From Bradyrhizobium sp. CCBAU 53351 (GTDB taxonomy: Bacteria > Pseudomonadota > Alphaproteobacteria > Rhizobiales > Xanthobacteraceae), in NCBI RefSeq assembly GCF_015291745.1, contig NZ_CP030059.1, positions 2,321,501 to 2,385,500 of the forward strand: DNA of 64,000 bases, in the 5' to 3' direction. The position numbers and the translations under genes are program-made. Of the stretch, positions 45,488-54,405 are shown one piece after another. The notes below the pieces were generated by a model. That model was not told where the DNA came from. It saw only the letters and a program-made list of their open reading frames with translations, and made no database searches. Position 1 is the stretch's first letter, and every line of letters begins with the position of its first letter.

Positions 45488-47065
45488 CTAATTCACCCTT
45501 CGATCCTTCCCCGCCCAGTGCGGTTCGCGCAGTTGCCGCCGCAAAATCTTTCCCGACGGGTTCCGCGGCAGCGCCGGCAGGAACTCCACGCTCTTCGGCG
45601 TCTTGAAGCCGGCGATGCGCGTCCGGGTGAAATTGATGATGTCGGTGGCGGTCGCCTCCTTGCCCGGCTTCATCACCACGACGGCCTTCACCGCTTCGCC
45701 CCATTTGTCGTCGGGCACGCCGATCACGGCGGCCTCCGCGACGTCAGGATGATCGCACAGCGCGCTCTCGACCTCGGCGGGATAGATGTTCTCGCCGCCG
45801 GAGATGATCATGTCCTTGATGCGGTCGTGGATATAGAGATAGCCGTCCTCGTCCATGTAGCCGGCATCGCCGGTGCGCAGCCAGCCGTCGCTGAGCAATG
45901 TCGAAGCGGTCGCCTCCGGCAGGTTCCAGTAGCCCGCCATGTTCGAGCCCGACCGCGTCGCGATCTCGCCGACTTCGCGCGGCGGCAGCGGCTTGCCGTC
46001 GGCGTCCAGGATCGCGATCTCGACGCCCGGCAGCGCCTTGCCGGCCGAACGCATCCGCTCCAGCCCCTCGACGTGATCTTCAGGCGGCAGCGCGACGATG
46101 GTGCCGGTGGTCTCCGTCATCCCGTACAGCTGCACGAAGCCGCATTTGAAGACCTCGATGCACTCCTTCAGCAGCGCCGCCGGGATCGGCGAGGCGCCAT
46201 ACAGCATGTATTTCAATCGTGAAAAGTCCACCGTCTTGGCGCGCGGCTGCCGCACCACGAATTGCATCGCCGCCGGCACCATGAACAGCTTTGTGATGCC
46301 GCTGTGCTCGAAGAAGTCCAGCACCTTGGTCGGATCGAACTCGCGCGCGATCACGCCGCGGGCGCCGTGATAGAGGCCCATCACGCCCCAGCCGGAGCCG
46401 CCGATGTGGAACACCGGCATCGCGACCAGCGAGACGTCGTCGTTCGACCACCGGTTCCACTCCGGCTTGTCCTCGGCATTGCCTGACTGCACCAGGTTGA
46501 GGAAGTTGGCGTGCGAGAGCATCGCGCCCTTCGGCTTGCCCGTGGTGCCCGAAGTGTAGAGCTGGATCGCGATGTCCTTGGTGTCGATCGCCACCTTCGG
46601 ATCGTCGCCGCCCTGCGCATCGCGCCAGGCCGTAAAATCCTGCCATTCCGGCACACCGCCTTCCGTGGTGATGACAGTGCGCACGCCCGGGATCTGATCC
46701 CTGATCTGATGGACCTGCGTGATGAATTCCGGCCCGACGAACAGCACCGGCGCCTTGCAGTCTTCGACGATGAAGGCGACCTCGGGCCCGGCGAGGCGCC
46801 AGTTCACCGGCGCCATCACGACGCCGGCCTTCATCGCGCCCATCAGCAGCTCGAAATAGATGTCGCTGTTCTTGCCTAGATAGGCGATGCGGTCGCCATG
46901 TCTGACGCCCATCGCGATCAATGCGTTGGCGACCTTGTTGGTCCTGACGTCGAACTCGGCGAAGCTGGTGAGGCGGCCCTCGAACTCGTAGGCGATGGCA
47001 TCGCCGCGGCTCCCGGCGCGCTCGCGCACGATGTCGGCGAGAGTTGCCAATTTCTGTGTGGACAT
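45488..47065 (-). CDS. Acyl-CoA synthetase (AMP-forming, long/medium-chain type)
   Basis: 525-residue adenylate-forming enzyme from MSTQKLATLADIV. A3 loop YTSGTTGKPKGAMLSH, A5 LYGMTETTG, A7 WLRTGDAGYMDEDG, A8 hinge YIHDRIKDMIISGGENIYPAE and the terminal catalytic Lys in LPRNPSGKILRR. It activates a carboxylic acid to acyl-CoA in the cytosol. It is co-directional with the dienoyl-CoA-reductase-like gene upstream (gap 150 nt with a repeat). The substrate is not readable from sequence; an LvaE-like role on a 4-hydroxyacid is possible. Confidence 0.9.
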   Translation of the reverse strand: MSTQKLATLADIVRERAGSRGDAIAYEFEGRLTSFAEFDVRTNKVANALIAMGVRHGDRIAYLGKNSDIYFELLMGAMKAGVVMAPVNWRLAGPEVAFIVEDCKAPVLFVGPEFITQVHQIRDQIPGVRTVITTEGGVPEWQDFTAWRDAQGGDDPKVAIDTKDIAIQLYTSGTTGKPKGAMLSHANFLNLVQSGNAEDKPEWNRWSNDDVSLVAMPVFHIGGSGWGVMGLYHGARGVIAREFDPTKVLDFFEHSGITKLFMVPAAMQFVVRQPRAKTVDFSRLKYMLYGASPIPAALLKECIEVFKCGFVQLYGMTETTGTIVALPPEDHVEGLERMRSAGKALPGVEIAILDADGKPLPPREVGEIATRSGSNMAGYWNLPEATASTLLSDGWLRTGDAGYMDEDGYLYIHDRIKDMIISGGENIYPAEVESALCDHPDVAEAAVIGVPDDKWGEAVKAVVVMKPGKEATATDIINFTRTRIAGFKTPKSVEFLPALPRNPSGKILRRQLREPHWAGKDRRVN

Positions 47066-47150
47066 GTTTCTCCCGTGGCGTCTTGTTTTTGTGCGGGGGA
47101 GTGTGAAGTCAATCGCGGAGGAAGACAAGACGGAGGGGGATGCCGCAGTT

Positions 47151-47211
47151 TCGTGTCCCGGACGCTGCGCACCACAGAGTGATGCGCTGCGCTGCGTCCG
47201 GGGCACGAGAG
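47151..47211. repeat. CCCCGGACGCAGCGC-type palindromic repeat, short copy
   Basis: TCGTGTCCCGGACGCTGCGC mirrors GCGCTGCGTCCGGGGCACGA, a compact hairpin. It lacks the internal GGTCCCGGCTC target segment present in the copy at 32097. Confidence 0.8.
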
Positions 47212-47215
47212 AGCA

Positions 47216-48088
47216 CTATCCCCGCTTCGCCCGGTCCTTCTCGTTCTGCGCCATGATGCTCTCGCGCGCGGTCTTCCAGTCGTCGTCGCTCCAGTCGCGG
47301 AGCTGGTAGAAATTGCCGCCCATCGCGAGCGCCTGCGCGCCGTCCATCGCGATGGTCTCGCCGCTGATCCAGTCGCAGCCGCCGGAGATCAGGAACACCG
47401 CGACGTTCTGCAGCTCCTCCATGGTGCCGACGCGGCCCATCGGGTTCATCGCCTTGGTGCGCGCGCCGGCTTCGTCGCCGGGCTTGATGCGCTTGCTCAT
47501 GCCCTCGGTCGGAATTTCGCCGGGTGCGATGGTGTTGAGGCGGATGCCATAGCGGCCCCATTCGGCGGCGAGCGACATCGTCATGGCGTGGATCGCCGAC
47601 TTGCTCATCGCCGACGGCACCACGTAAGGCGAGCCGTTGCGCACCCAGGTCGTGGTGATCGAGACGACGTTGCCGGGTTGCTTGGCCGCGATCCAGCGCT
47701 TGCCGACCGCCTGGGTCACGTAGAACGTGCCGTGCATGACGATGTTGGCGACGGCGTCGAAGCCGCGCGGCGACAGCTCCTCGGTGCGCGAGATGAAATT
47801 GCCGGCAGCGTTGTTGATGAGGTCGGTGAGGCCGCCGTCGCGGAAGATGGTCTCCACCATCTCCTCGACCGCGAGCGCGTTGCGGATGTCGACGCCGTGG
47901 CTGGTGACGCGGCCGCCATGGAGATCCATCAGCTCGGTCGCGGTCTCGTCGCACACGATCTTGCGCCGGCCGCAGATGTGCACTTCGGCGCCGAGCTGGA
48001 GGAAGCGCGCCGCCATCGACTTGCCGAGGCCCGTGCCGCCGCCGGTCACGAGGATGCGCCGTCCAGCCAGAAGATTTTCCTTGAACAT
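47216..48088 (-). CDS. 2,4-dienoyl-CoA reductase-type SDR
   Basis: 290 residues from MFKENLLAGRRILVTGGG. NADP loop TGGGTGLGKSMA, NNAAGNF, and VSITTTWVRNG. The active-site segment reads PYVVPSAMSKSAIHAM: Ser stands where classical SDRs have Tyr while the Lys is kept, the pattern of mitochondrial/peroxisomal 2,4-dienoyl-CoA reductases. It would therefore reduce dienoyl-CoA during breakdown of unsaturated fatty acids. It is divergent from the crotonase at 48205 with 116 nt between start codons. Confidence 0.85.
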   Translation of the reverse strand: MFKENLLAGRRILVTGGGTGLGKSMAARFLQLGAEVHICGRRKIVCDETATELMDLHGGRVTSHGVDIRNALAVEEMVETIFRDGGLTDLINNAAGNFISRTEELSPRGFDAVANIVMHGTFYVTQAVGKRWIAAKQPGNVVSITTTWVRNGSPYVVPSAMSKSAIHAMTMSLAAEWGRYGIRLNTIAPGEIPTEGMSKRIKPGDEAGARTKAMNPMGRVGTMEELQNVAVFLISGGCDWISGETIAMDGAQALAMGGNFYQLRDWSDDDWKTARESIMAQNEKDRAKRG

Positions 48089-48204
48089 GGCTGTTTCTCC
48101 CGTACGGATTGTCAGTTAATTGGTCGATTGACTAAATCCGGCCGCCAGCGTCCTGTAAAGCGGCACTGAACAAGAACAGGCAAGAACTAGGGGAGAATTC
48201 ATCC

Positions 48205-49014
48205 ATGGAAGAGCGCGTCTCGATCTCGATCTCGGAAGGCGTCGCCGACGTGCGCCTGGTGCGTGCGGACAAGATGAATGCGCTGGATCAGGCCATGTTC
48301 GAGGCGCTTGTCGCCGCCACAGACCGGCTTTCAAGGGACAAGAGCGTGCGCGCCGTCGTGCTTTCAGGCGAGGGCCGCGCCTTCTGCGCCGGGCTCGACA
48401 TGGGGCGTTTTGCCGCCATGAAGGAGAAGGGCGGCAACGGAATTCCGGGTGGCGAAAATCGTGATCTCACCAAGCGCACGCATGGCCAGGCCAACTTCCC
48501 GCAGCAGGCGGTGTGGGGCTGGCGCCAGCTTCCGGTGCCCGTCATCGCAGCGGTGCATGGCGTCGCCTTCGGCGGCGGCTTCCAGCTCTCGCTCGGCGCC
48601 GACATGCGCTTCCTCTCGGCGGATGCGCGGATGTCGATCATGGAGATCAAATGGGGTCTCGTGCCCGATATGGCGGGCACGCCGATCCTGGCAAGCCTCG
48701 TGCGCGACGATATCCTGCGCGATCTCACTTACACCGGCCGCATCTTCTCGGCGCAGGAAGCGATGACCTACGGCCTCGCCACCCGCATCTGCGACGACCC
48801 GCGCGCGGCGGCGCTGGAGGTCGCGCGCGAGATCGCCGGCAAGAGCCCGGATGCGATCCGCGCCGCCAAGCGGCTGCTCAACAATCTCTCGGTCGACCCG
48901 GGTCCGGCGCTGCTCGCGGAATCCGTCGAGCAGCAGAAGCTGATCGGCAGCCCGAATCAGACCGAGGCGGTGCGCTCCAATCTGGAGAAGCGTGCGGCGA
49001 AGTATGCGGATTAG
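48205..49014 (+). CDS. Enoyl-CoA hydratase/isomerase family protein
   Basis: 269-residue crotonase-fold protein from MEERVSISISEG, with TAGGGGAG-like ribosome site upstream. Oxyanion elements GRAFCAGLDMGR and GVAFGGGFQLSLGAD. The active-site strand is MSIMEIKWGLVPDMAGTP, with Glu in the first and Asp in the second catalytic positions. It lies upstream of the acyl-CoA synthetase at 49171 and the crotonase at 50826, and the three probably form one activation/hydration unit. Confidence 0.86.
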   Translation: MEERVSISISEGVADVRLVRADKMNALDQAMFEALVAATDRLSRDKSVRAVVLSGEGRAFCAGLDMGRFAAMKEKGGNGIPGGENRDLTKRTHGQANFPQQAVWGWRQLPVPVIAAVHGVAFGGGFQLSLGADMRFLSADARMSIMEIKWGLVPDMAGTPILASLVRDDILRDLTYTGRIFSAQEAMTYGLATRICDDPRAAALEVAREIAGKSPDAIRAAKRLLNNLSVDPGPALLAESVEQQKLIGSPNQTEAVRSNLEKRAAKYAD

Positions 49015-49021
49015 CCCCTCC

Positions 49022-49120
49022 TGTCATTCCGGGATGCGCCGAAGACCCGGAATCCATCGAGCCGCACGCTCTGTCGCCAAATGGATTCCGGGTTCGATGC
49101 TCGCATCGTCCCTAAATGAC
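49022..49120. repeat. GTCATTCCGGG-type palindromic repeat, copy 4
   Basis: TGTCATTCCGGGATGCGCCG with ACCCGGAATCCAT at left, and ATGGATTCCGGGTTCGATGC with CGTCCCTAAATGAC at right. The right outer arm is degraded compared with other copies. Confidence 0.78.
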
Positions 49121-49170
49121 GATCTGACTGGTACCCATTTCTCAACCCGACGAAAGATCGGAAAACAACA

Positions 49171-50715
49171 ATGAGCGAAACCTCCGACTTCCTCGGCATC
49201 GTCTCCGGCGACCGCCGCCGCACCCACACCGAAGTCGCAGCCCGTGCCGACCGCATCGCCTCCGGCCTCGCCAGGATCGGCGTCAAGCCAGGCGACTGCG
49301 TCTGCATGCTGATGCGCAACGACATCGCGTTCCTGGAGGCGGCCTATGCCGCGATGCGCCTCGGGGCCTATGGCGTGCCGATCAACTGGCACTTCAAGCC
49401 GGAGGAGATCAACTACATCCTTGGCGACACCGGCACGTCCGTGCTGATCGGGCATGCCGACATGCTGCACGCCCTGCGCGATGCCATCCCTGAGGGCGTC
49501 ACGGTGCTCAGCGTGCCGACGCCGCCGGAGATCCTGTCCAATTACAAGATCGATCCGGGTCATCTGACGACGCCCGACTTCGCGATCGATTTCGAATCCT
49601 GGCTTGCGCAGCATCAGCCCTATGCCGGGCCAGTCGTGCCGCAGCCCATGAACATGATCTACACGTCCGGCACCACAGGTCACCCCAAAGGGGTCCGGCG
49701 CAACGCCCCGACGCCGGAGCAGCAGGCCGCCGGCGAGCGCATGCGCGCGATGATCTACGGGCTGAAGCCCGGCGCCCGCGCGCTGCTGCCGGGCCCGCTC
49801 TATCATTCCGCGCCGAACTCGTTCGGCATCCGCGCCGGCAAGCTCGGCGGCGCCTTGGTGCTGATGCCGCGCTTCGAAGCGGAAGAATTTCTCGAAGCGA
49901 TCGAACGGTACAAGATCGACACCATCTTCATGGTGCCCACCATGTTCATCCGCCTGATGAAGCTGCCCGAGCAGGTACGCAAGAAGTACGACGTCTCCTC
50001 GCTGCGCCACGTCATCCATGCCGCAGCGCCCTGTCCGGCCGACGTCAAGCGCGCCATGATCGAATGGTGGGGACCGGTGATCTACGAGTTCTACGGCTCG
50101 ACCGAATCCAGCGCCGTCACCTTCGCGACCTCGGAGGACGCGCTGAAGAAGCCCGGCACGGTGGGCAAGATCTCGCCCGGCGCCGAGCTGCGCTTCCTCG
50201 GTGAGGACGGCCGTGTGCTCGGCACTGGCGAGATCGGCGAGATCTATTCCCGCATGACCGAGCTTGCCGATTTCACCTACCACAACAAGCCGGAGAAGCG
50301 CACCGAGATCGACCGCGACGGCTTTATCACCTCGGGCGATGTCGGCTATATCGACGAGGACGGCTACGTCTTCATCTGCGACCGCAAGCGCGACATGGTG
50401 ATCTCGGGCGGCGTCAACATCTACCCGGCCGAGATCGAGTCCGTGCTGCATGCCGTTCCCGGCGTGCATGATTGCGCCGTGTTCGGCATCCCCGATGCCG
50501 AGTTCGGCGAGGCGCTGATGGCCGTGGTGGAGCCGCAAGCCGGCGTCACGCTCGAGGCCGCCGGCGTTCGTGCCGCGCTGAAGGCGCATCTGGCCGACTA
50601 CAAGGTGCCCAAGCACATCGAGATCCGCAGCGGCCTGCCGCGCGAGGATTCCGGAAAAATCTTCAAGCGCCGCCTGCGCGATCCCTATTGGGAGCAGGCG
50701 GGCCGGAAGATCTGA
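49171..50715 (+). CDS. Acyl-CoA synthetase (AMP-forming)
   Basis: 514 residues from MSETSDFLGIVSG. A3 loop IYTSGTTGHPKGVRRN, A5 FYGSTESSAVT, A7 FITSGDVGYIDEDGY, hinge CDRKRDMVISGGVNIYPAE and terminal Lys in LPREDSGKIFKRRLRDPYW. The ending RDPYW-type tail is common in acid-CoA ligases of actinobacterial and rhizobial catabolic clusters for steroids, terpenoids or bile acids. It differs clearly from the synthetase at 45488, so two acids may be activated. Cytosolic; co-directional with flanking crotonases. Confidence 0.9.
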   Translation: MSETSDFLGIVSGDRRRTHTEVAARADRIASGLARIGVKPGDCVCMLMRNDIAFLEAAYAAMRLGAYGVPINWHFKPEEINYILGDTGTSVLIGHADMLHALRDAIPEGVTVLSVPTPPEILSNYKIDPGHLTTPDFAIDFESWLAQHQPYAGPVVPQPMNMIYTSGTTGHPKGVRRNAPTPEQQAAGERMRAMIYGLKPGARALLPGPLYHSAPNSFGIRAGKLGGALVLMPRFEAEEFLEAIERYKIDTIFMVPTMFIRLMKLPEQVRKKYDVSSLRHVIHAAAPCPADVKRAMIEWWGPVIYEFYGSTESSAVTFATSEDALKKPGTVGKISPGAELRFLGEDGRVLGTGEIGEIYSRMTELADFTYHNKPEKRTEIDRDGFITSGDVGYIDEDGYVFICDRKRDMVISGGVNIYPAEIESVLHAVPGVHDCAVFGIPDAEFGEALMAVVEPQAGVTLEAAGVRAALKAHLADYKVPKHIEIRSGLPREDSGKIFKRRLRDPYWEQAGRKI

Positions 50716-50721
50716 CAGTCC

Positions 50722-50800
50722 GTTGCCCGGATGAGCGACAGCGATAGCCGGGCCGATATGAGAGTCGAGCCCCGGATGTCGCTTCGTTGATCCGGGTTAC
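50722..50800. repeat. TAGCCCGGATGGAGC-type palindromic repeat, copy 2
   Basis: GTTGCCCGGATGAGCGACAG mirrors GATGTCGCTTCGTTGATCC with the terminal GGGTTAC. It lies inside the synthetase-crotonase gap, so it may be co-transcribed. Confidence 0.75.
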
Positions 50801-50825
50801 AGAACCGATCAGGGAAGGGACCTCC

Positions 50826-51629
50826 ATGAACGACGCGGCAGCTGCGACCCACGAAGTCCTCTACGAGACCGCCGATCACATCGCGACCATCACGCTGAAC
50901 GCGCCGGAACGCATGAACACCATCTCCGGGCCGATGCTGAACGATCTGGCGCGGCTGCTCACCGAAGCCAACGAGGACAAGGACGTCCGCGTCGTGATCC
51001 TCACCGGCAAGGGCAGGGCGTTCTGCGCCGGGCTCGATCTGCGCAAAGAGCGCGACGGCAACGGCCTCAGCGCCGCGTCGTCGCCAACCACGATCAACCT
51101 CCGCAACACGCCGCCGACAGTCCTGCAGGCGATGGACAAGCCGACCATCTGCGCCGTCAACGGCGGCGCGGCCGGCTATGGCATGGACACCGCGCTCGGC
51201 TGCGACATCCGCATCATGGCGGAGTCCTCGAAACTAGCCGCTGCCTTCGTCAAGCGCGGCGTGGTGCCGGAATCCGGCGGCACCTGGCTGCTGCCGCGCA
51301 TGCTCGGCTGGGCCAAGGCGTCCGAACTCATCTTCACCGGCCGCACCCTCAGTGCCCGCGAATGCCTCGAATGGGGCCTCGCCAACGAGGTCGTACCGGA
51401 CGCGGAGCTGATGACCCGTGCCACCGCGATCGCCCGGGAGATCGCCGCCAACGCGCCGCTTGCGGTGCAGGCCTCCAAGCGGATGATGCGGATGGGCCTC
51501 AACGAGACCTTCCACGACCACGTCCATCACGTCTATCTCCAGCTGCTGCCGCTGTTCAAAACCCAGGACATGGCCGAGGGCATGAAGGCGTTCATGGAAA
51601 AGCGGGAGCCGAAATTTGAAGGGCGGTAG
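50826..51629 (+). CDS. Enoyl-CoA hydratase/isomerase family (PaaG-like)
   Basis: 267 residues from MNDAAAATHEV with AGGGAAGGGA upstream. Crotonase loops GRAFCAGLDLRK and GGAAGYGMDTALGCD. The active-site region reads LAAAFVKRGVVPESGGTWLLPRM, close to the paralog at 40795 but with Glu rather than Asp after VP. The first hydratase Glu is absent, again favouring isomerase-type chemistry. It is the third gene of a crotonase-synthetase-crotonase series. Confidence 0.86.
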   Translation: MNDAAAATHEVLYETADHIATITLNAPERMNTISGPMLNDLARLLTEANEDKDVRVVILTGKGRAFCAGLDLRKERDGNGLSAASSPTTINLRNTPPTVLQAMDKPTICAVNGGAAGYGMDTALGCDIRIMAESSKLAAAFVKRGVVPESGGTWLLPRMLGWAKASELIFTGRTLSARECLEWGLANEVVPDAELMTRATAIAREIAANAPLAVQASKRMMRMGLNETFHDHVHHVYLQLLPLFKTQDMAEGMKAFMEKREPKFEGR

Positions 51630-51702
51630 CCCGGGTGAGCGCAGCGATACCCGGGACGGTGAGAGTTAGGTCCCGGATTTCGCTTCGTTCATCCGGGCTA
51701 CC
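51627..51702. repeat. TAGCCCGGATGGAGC-type palindromic repeat, copy 3
   Basis: GTAGCCCGGGTGAGCGCAGC mirrors GCTTCGTTCATCCGGGCTAC immediately after the crotonase stop. It is a likely transcript end structure. Confidence 0.8.
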
Positions 51703-51768
51703 TTGCCGTCTTAGCAGAGACAGATTTCGATCCTATATAGAGGGCGTCATCGTCTAACGGATCATCCC

Positions 51769-52173
51769 ATGACCCCCGTTTCCATCCTCCTCAACATCCT
51801 CTGGATCCTCATCGGCGGCGCCTGGATGGCGTTCGGCTGGTTGATCGCCGCGGTCATCATGGCCATCACCATCGTCGGCCTGCCCTGGGCGCGGGCGGCA
51901 TTCAACATCGCCGTCTACACGCTGCTGCCGTTCGGCTCGCGCGCGGTCAACCGCTACGACGTCACCGGTATCGAGGATATCGGCACCGGCCCGCTCGGGG
52001 TGATCGGCAACATCATCTGGTTCGTGCTCGCCGGCTGGTGGCTCGCGCTCGGCCATCTCCTGACGGCGCTGGTGCTCGCAATCACCATCATCGGCATCCC
52101 CTTCGCCTGGGCTCACCTCAAGCTTGCCGGCATCGCGCTCTGGCCGATCGGCAAGGTGATCGTGCCGGCGTGA
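51769..52173 (+). CDS. yccF: YccF-family inner-membrane protein
   Basis: 134 residues with two tandem copies of the YccF domain. Each has a hydrophobic helix pair and the conserved turn ITIVGLPWARAAF (first copy) or ITIIGIPFAWAHLKLA (second copy), separated by the polar stretch around residue 65. About four membrane segments are expected. The role is unknown; it is widespread in proteobacteria as a small inner-membrane protein. It stands alone between repeats. Confidence 0.87.
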   Translation: MTPVSILLNILWILIGGAWMAFGWLIAAVIMAITIVGLPWARAAFNIAVYTLLPFGSRAVNRYDVTGIEDIGTGPLGVIGNIIWFVLAGWWLALGHLLTALVLAITIIGIPFAWAHLKLAGIALWPIGKVIVPA

Positions 52174-52182
52174 GGGAATCTC

Positions 52183-52267
52183 AGGATGGGGTGGGCAAAG
52201 CGAACCCCATCGACCCGTCCGCCGGTGACGAAGCGCGATGGGCGTCGCAGGGGCGCGACCCATCCTG
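52183..52267. repeat. GGATGGGTAGAGCGAAGCGAAACCCATC-type repeat, copy 1
   Basis: AGGATGGGGTGGGCAAAGC with CGAACCCCATCG at left, and CGCGATGGGCGTCGCAG with CGCGACCCATCCT at right. It is one of four copies clustered between 52.1 and 55.7 kb. The rest of the gap to 52428 shows no feature. Confidence 0.78.
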
Positions 52268-52428
52268 CCCCCGCTGTCAGGTGCATGATGAGTTCTGTTG
52301 CAGTCCCTGGTTGATTTTGTATTCTCGTTCTCGCCAAGCTCGGGAGTGGGGAGCCAAATGCGCAGGCCGGGATGTCGTCGCTGTTGTTTCCAAACCGGGG
52401 AAGCTGCCGTGCGCGACGGCATGATCTC

Positions 52429-52884
52429 ATGACCCTTCTTCGCCAATCCCTTCCGCTCATTATCCTCACTTTGACGGCTGGATCAGCAAGCGCCGCGACG
52501 CCGGCGGAGATCGTCCGTAAATGGGGATTGATTGGCAGATGGGCCATCGACTGCGCCGTACCGGTTCAGCGTGGCGCGAATAACGGCGTGGCCTATGAGA
52601 TTACGAGGGAAGGCCGTCTCATCTACCGGCAGGATCCCGCTGACAGGGATCGCGGGTACGAGGTGGTGGAGGTGACGAGAGGCGAGAACAACATGCTCAT
52701 CCTCCGCACAGAGTTTCCCAACTTTCAAAAGACGCGTGAGAATGGAATTGTCCTGCAGGCGGATGGGACGCTGCGCTCGATCTTTAACCGGGACGACGCC
52801 GGCAATTACACCGCACGCGACGGCCGCTTCGTCGCTTCCGGACGAGAGACTGCGGGCCTGCATCGCTGCGCGGGAGGCAATTAG
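52429..52884 (+). CDS. Small secreted protein of unknown function
   Basis: 151 residues from MTLLRQSLPLIILTL. A clear Sec-type leader of about 22 residues ends ASA before ATPAEIVRKW. The mature part is about 130 residues with beta-rich character and two Cys (one in AIDCAVPV, one in GLHRCAGG), which could form a disulfide in the periplasm. WALIGRWAID-like openings (here GLIGRWAIDC) occur in small beta-sandwich proteins of rhizobia, but I do not recognise a named family. The start is chosen for the leader; earlier in-frame starts add charged residues in front of it. Confidence 0.72.
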   Translation: MTLLRQSLPLIILTLTAGSASAATPAEIVRKWGLIGRWAIDCAVPVQRGANNGVAYEITREGRLIYRQDPADRDRGYEVVEVTRGENNMLILRTEFPNFQKTRENGIVLQADGTLRSIFNRDDAGNYTARDGRFVASGRETAGLHRCAGGN

Positions 52885-52888
52885 CCGG

Positions 52889-52977
52889 CAGGAGGGGCGG
52901 GGCGCCAGCGAAACCCATCGTTCCGTCTTCCGAGGACGAAGCATGATGGGTTTCGCTACGCTCTACCCATCCTACGC
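52889..52977. repeat. GGATGGGTAGAGCGAAGCGAAACCCATC-type repeat, copy 2
   Basis: AGGAGGGGCGGGGCGCCAGC with GAAACCCATCG at left, and GCATGATGGGTTTCGCTACG with CTCTACCCATCCT at right. It lies between convergent genes. Confidence 0.8.
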
Positions 52978-52994
52978 GCTACGCAGCTTGGCCC

Positions 52995-54191
52995 TCAAAT
53001 CTCCTTCCACCAGCGCCAGGTTGTCGCCATCGCCAGCAGGCCGAGCGCGCCTGTTACGGCCGTGGCGTTGTGGGATCCGATGCGGTCGGCGAGCCAGCCC
53101 AGCCAGAAGAAGCCGAGCGGACCGATGCCGATGCAGACGGTGAGGACGCCGAGGATACGCGAGCGCATGTCCGGCGGGGATGCGAGGTAGACCAGCGTGG
53201 CCTGCATCGTTCCAAACCCGGCGCCACCGATCCCCGTCACGATCAATGCCGCACCCGCCAGCACCGGGCTTTGTGACAGTGCGAACGTCACGACGGTGAG
53301 CATGTAGCAGAGCACGCCGCCGACAAAGGCCCGGCCGTACCATCTCGGCGTGAGCCACAGCGCCAGCACGAGGGCGCCTGCGAAAGCGCCGATGCCGTCC
53401 ATGGTCGCCAGCAGGCCGACGCCCTCGGGGCCCAGATGCAGGCGATCGCGTCCGATCACCGGGATCATGCTGGTGAACGGCCAGGCAAACACATTGTAGA
53501 TCACAGTCACGATCAGCACGCCGCGGATACGCTTGTCGCTGCGCGCGAGGGCGAGACCCTCGGCGATGCGCGCCAGCACGGGCCCCGTCTGCACAGCGTG
53601 AGCATGGTGTGCGCGGACCGTCAGAACGGTCGCCAGCGCCGCGCCATACATCAGCGTGCTCAAGAGCAGGACGCCCTGGAGACCCGCGCCGGCGAGCAGG
53701 ATTCCGCCAATCACCGGACCGACCATACGGCTGGCGTTGCTGGCGCCGACGTCGAGCGACATAGCAAGGCTCATCTTGTCGCGGCCGACGGCCTCGCCGA
53801 TCATCACCCGGCGCACCGGATTGTCGGTGCACCAGCCGCAGCCATTGACGAAGCTGGCGAAGGCGAGATGCCAGATCGCGAGTTGCCCGATCGCGTTCAG
53901 CACTGCGAGCACTGCGGAGGTGCCGGCCATCAGAGCCACGACGACGAAGAGCATCCGGCCGCGGTCGAGGCGCTCGGCGAGCGCGCCGAGAAACACGCCG
54001 AACAACCCCATCGGAAGCAGACGGAGCATGGTCATCATCGCGACGAGAAACGCCGATTCGGTGCGCTGGTAGACGACAACCCCGACCGCGACGGTCTCCA
54101 CCCAGCGGACGGTGGCGATGATCAGCCCAACCCACCACAATCGCCAGAAGTCCGGTGCGTCGATGATCCGCCGGAACGGCGATTTGCTCAC
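52995..54191 (-). CDS. Major facilitator superfamily permease
   Basis: 398 residues from MSKSPFRRIIDAPDFWRL with about 12 membrane segments. The A-like loop between TM2 and TM3 reads GALAERLDRGRML, and a second, LVYLASPPDMRSRILG, sits in the C-terminal half; both are typical of the MFS_3/enterobactin-exporter-like group of drug or siderophore exporters. No regulator is adjacent. The substrate is unknown. Confidence 0.86.
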   Translation of the reverse strand: MSKSPFRRIIDAPDFWRLWWVGLIIATVRWVETVAVGVVVYQRTESAFLVAMMTMLRLLPMGLFGVFLGALAERLDRGRMLFVVVALMAGTSAVLAVLNAIGQLAIWHLAFASFVNGCGWCTDNPVRRVMIGEAVGRDKMSLAMSLDVGASNASRMVGPVIGGILLAGAGLQGVLLLSTLMYGAALATVLTVRAHHAHAVQTGPVLARIAEGLALARSDKRIRGVLIVTVIYNVFAWPFTSMIPVIGRDRLHLGPEGVGLLATMDGIGAFAGALVLALWLTPRWYGRAFVGGVLCYMLTVVTFALSQSPVLAGAALIVTGIGGAGFGTMQATLVYLASPPDMRSRILGVLTVCIGIGPLGFFWLGWLADRIGSHNATAVTGALGLLAMATTWRWWKEI

Positions 54192-54304
54192 TGCTTGTTT
54201 CCTCGCGGGCGCTGCTTGGCCCTTATCCCTCCCTATCGGAAGCTCGGCGGAAGAAACAAGCTCTTTTCAACAAGCAATTCTGGGAACCAGATGTTGGCGC
54301 AGCT

Positions 54305-54396
54305 CATAGGATGGCTAGAGCGCCAGCGAAGTCCAACGCCCTGTTCGTCGATGGCAAGGCATGATGGGTTTCGCAGGGGCTCAATCCATCCTGCGC
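54305..54396. repeat. GGATGGGTAGAGCGAAGCGAAACCCATC-type repeat, copy 3
   Basis: TAGGATGGCTAGAGCGCCAGC with GAAGTCCAACG at left, and ATGATGGGTTTCGCAGG with GCTCAATCCATCCTG at right. The left half is diverged. Confidence 0.72.
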
Positions 54397-54405
54397 GCTG
54401 TTCAC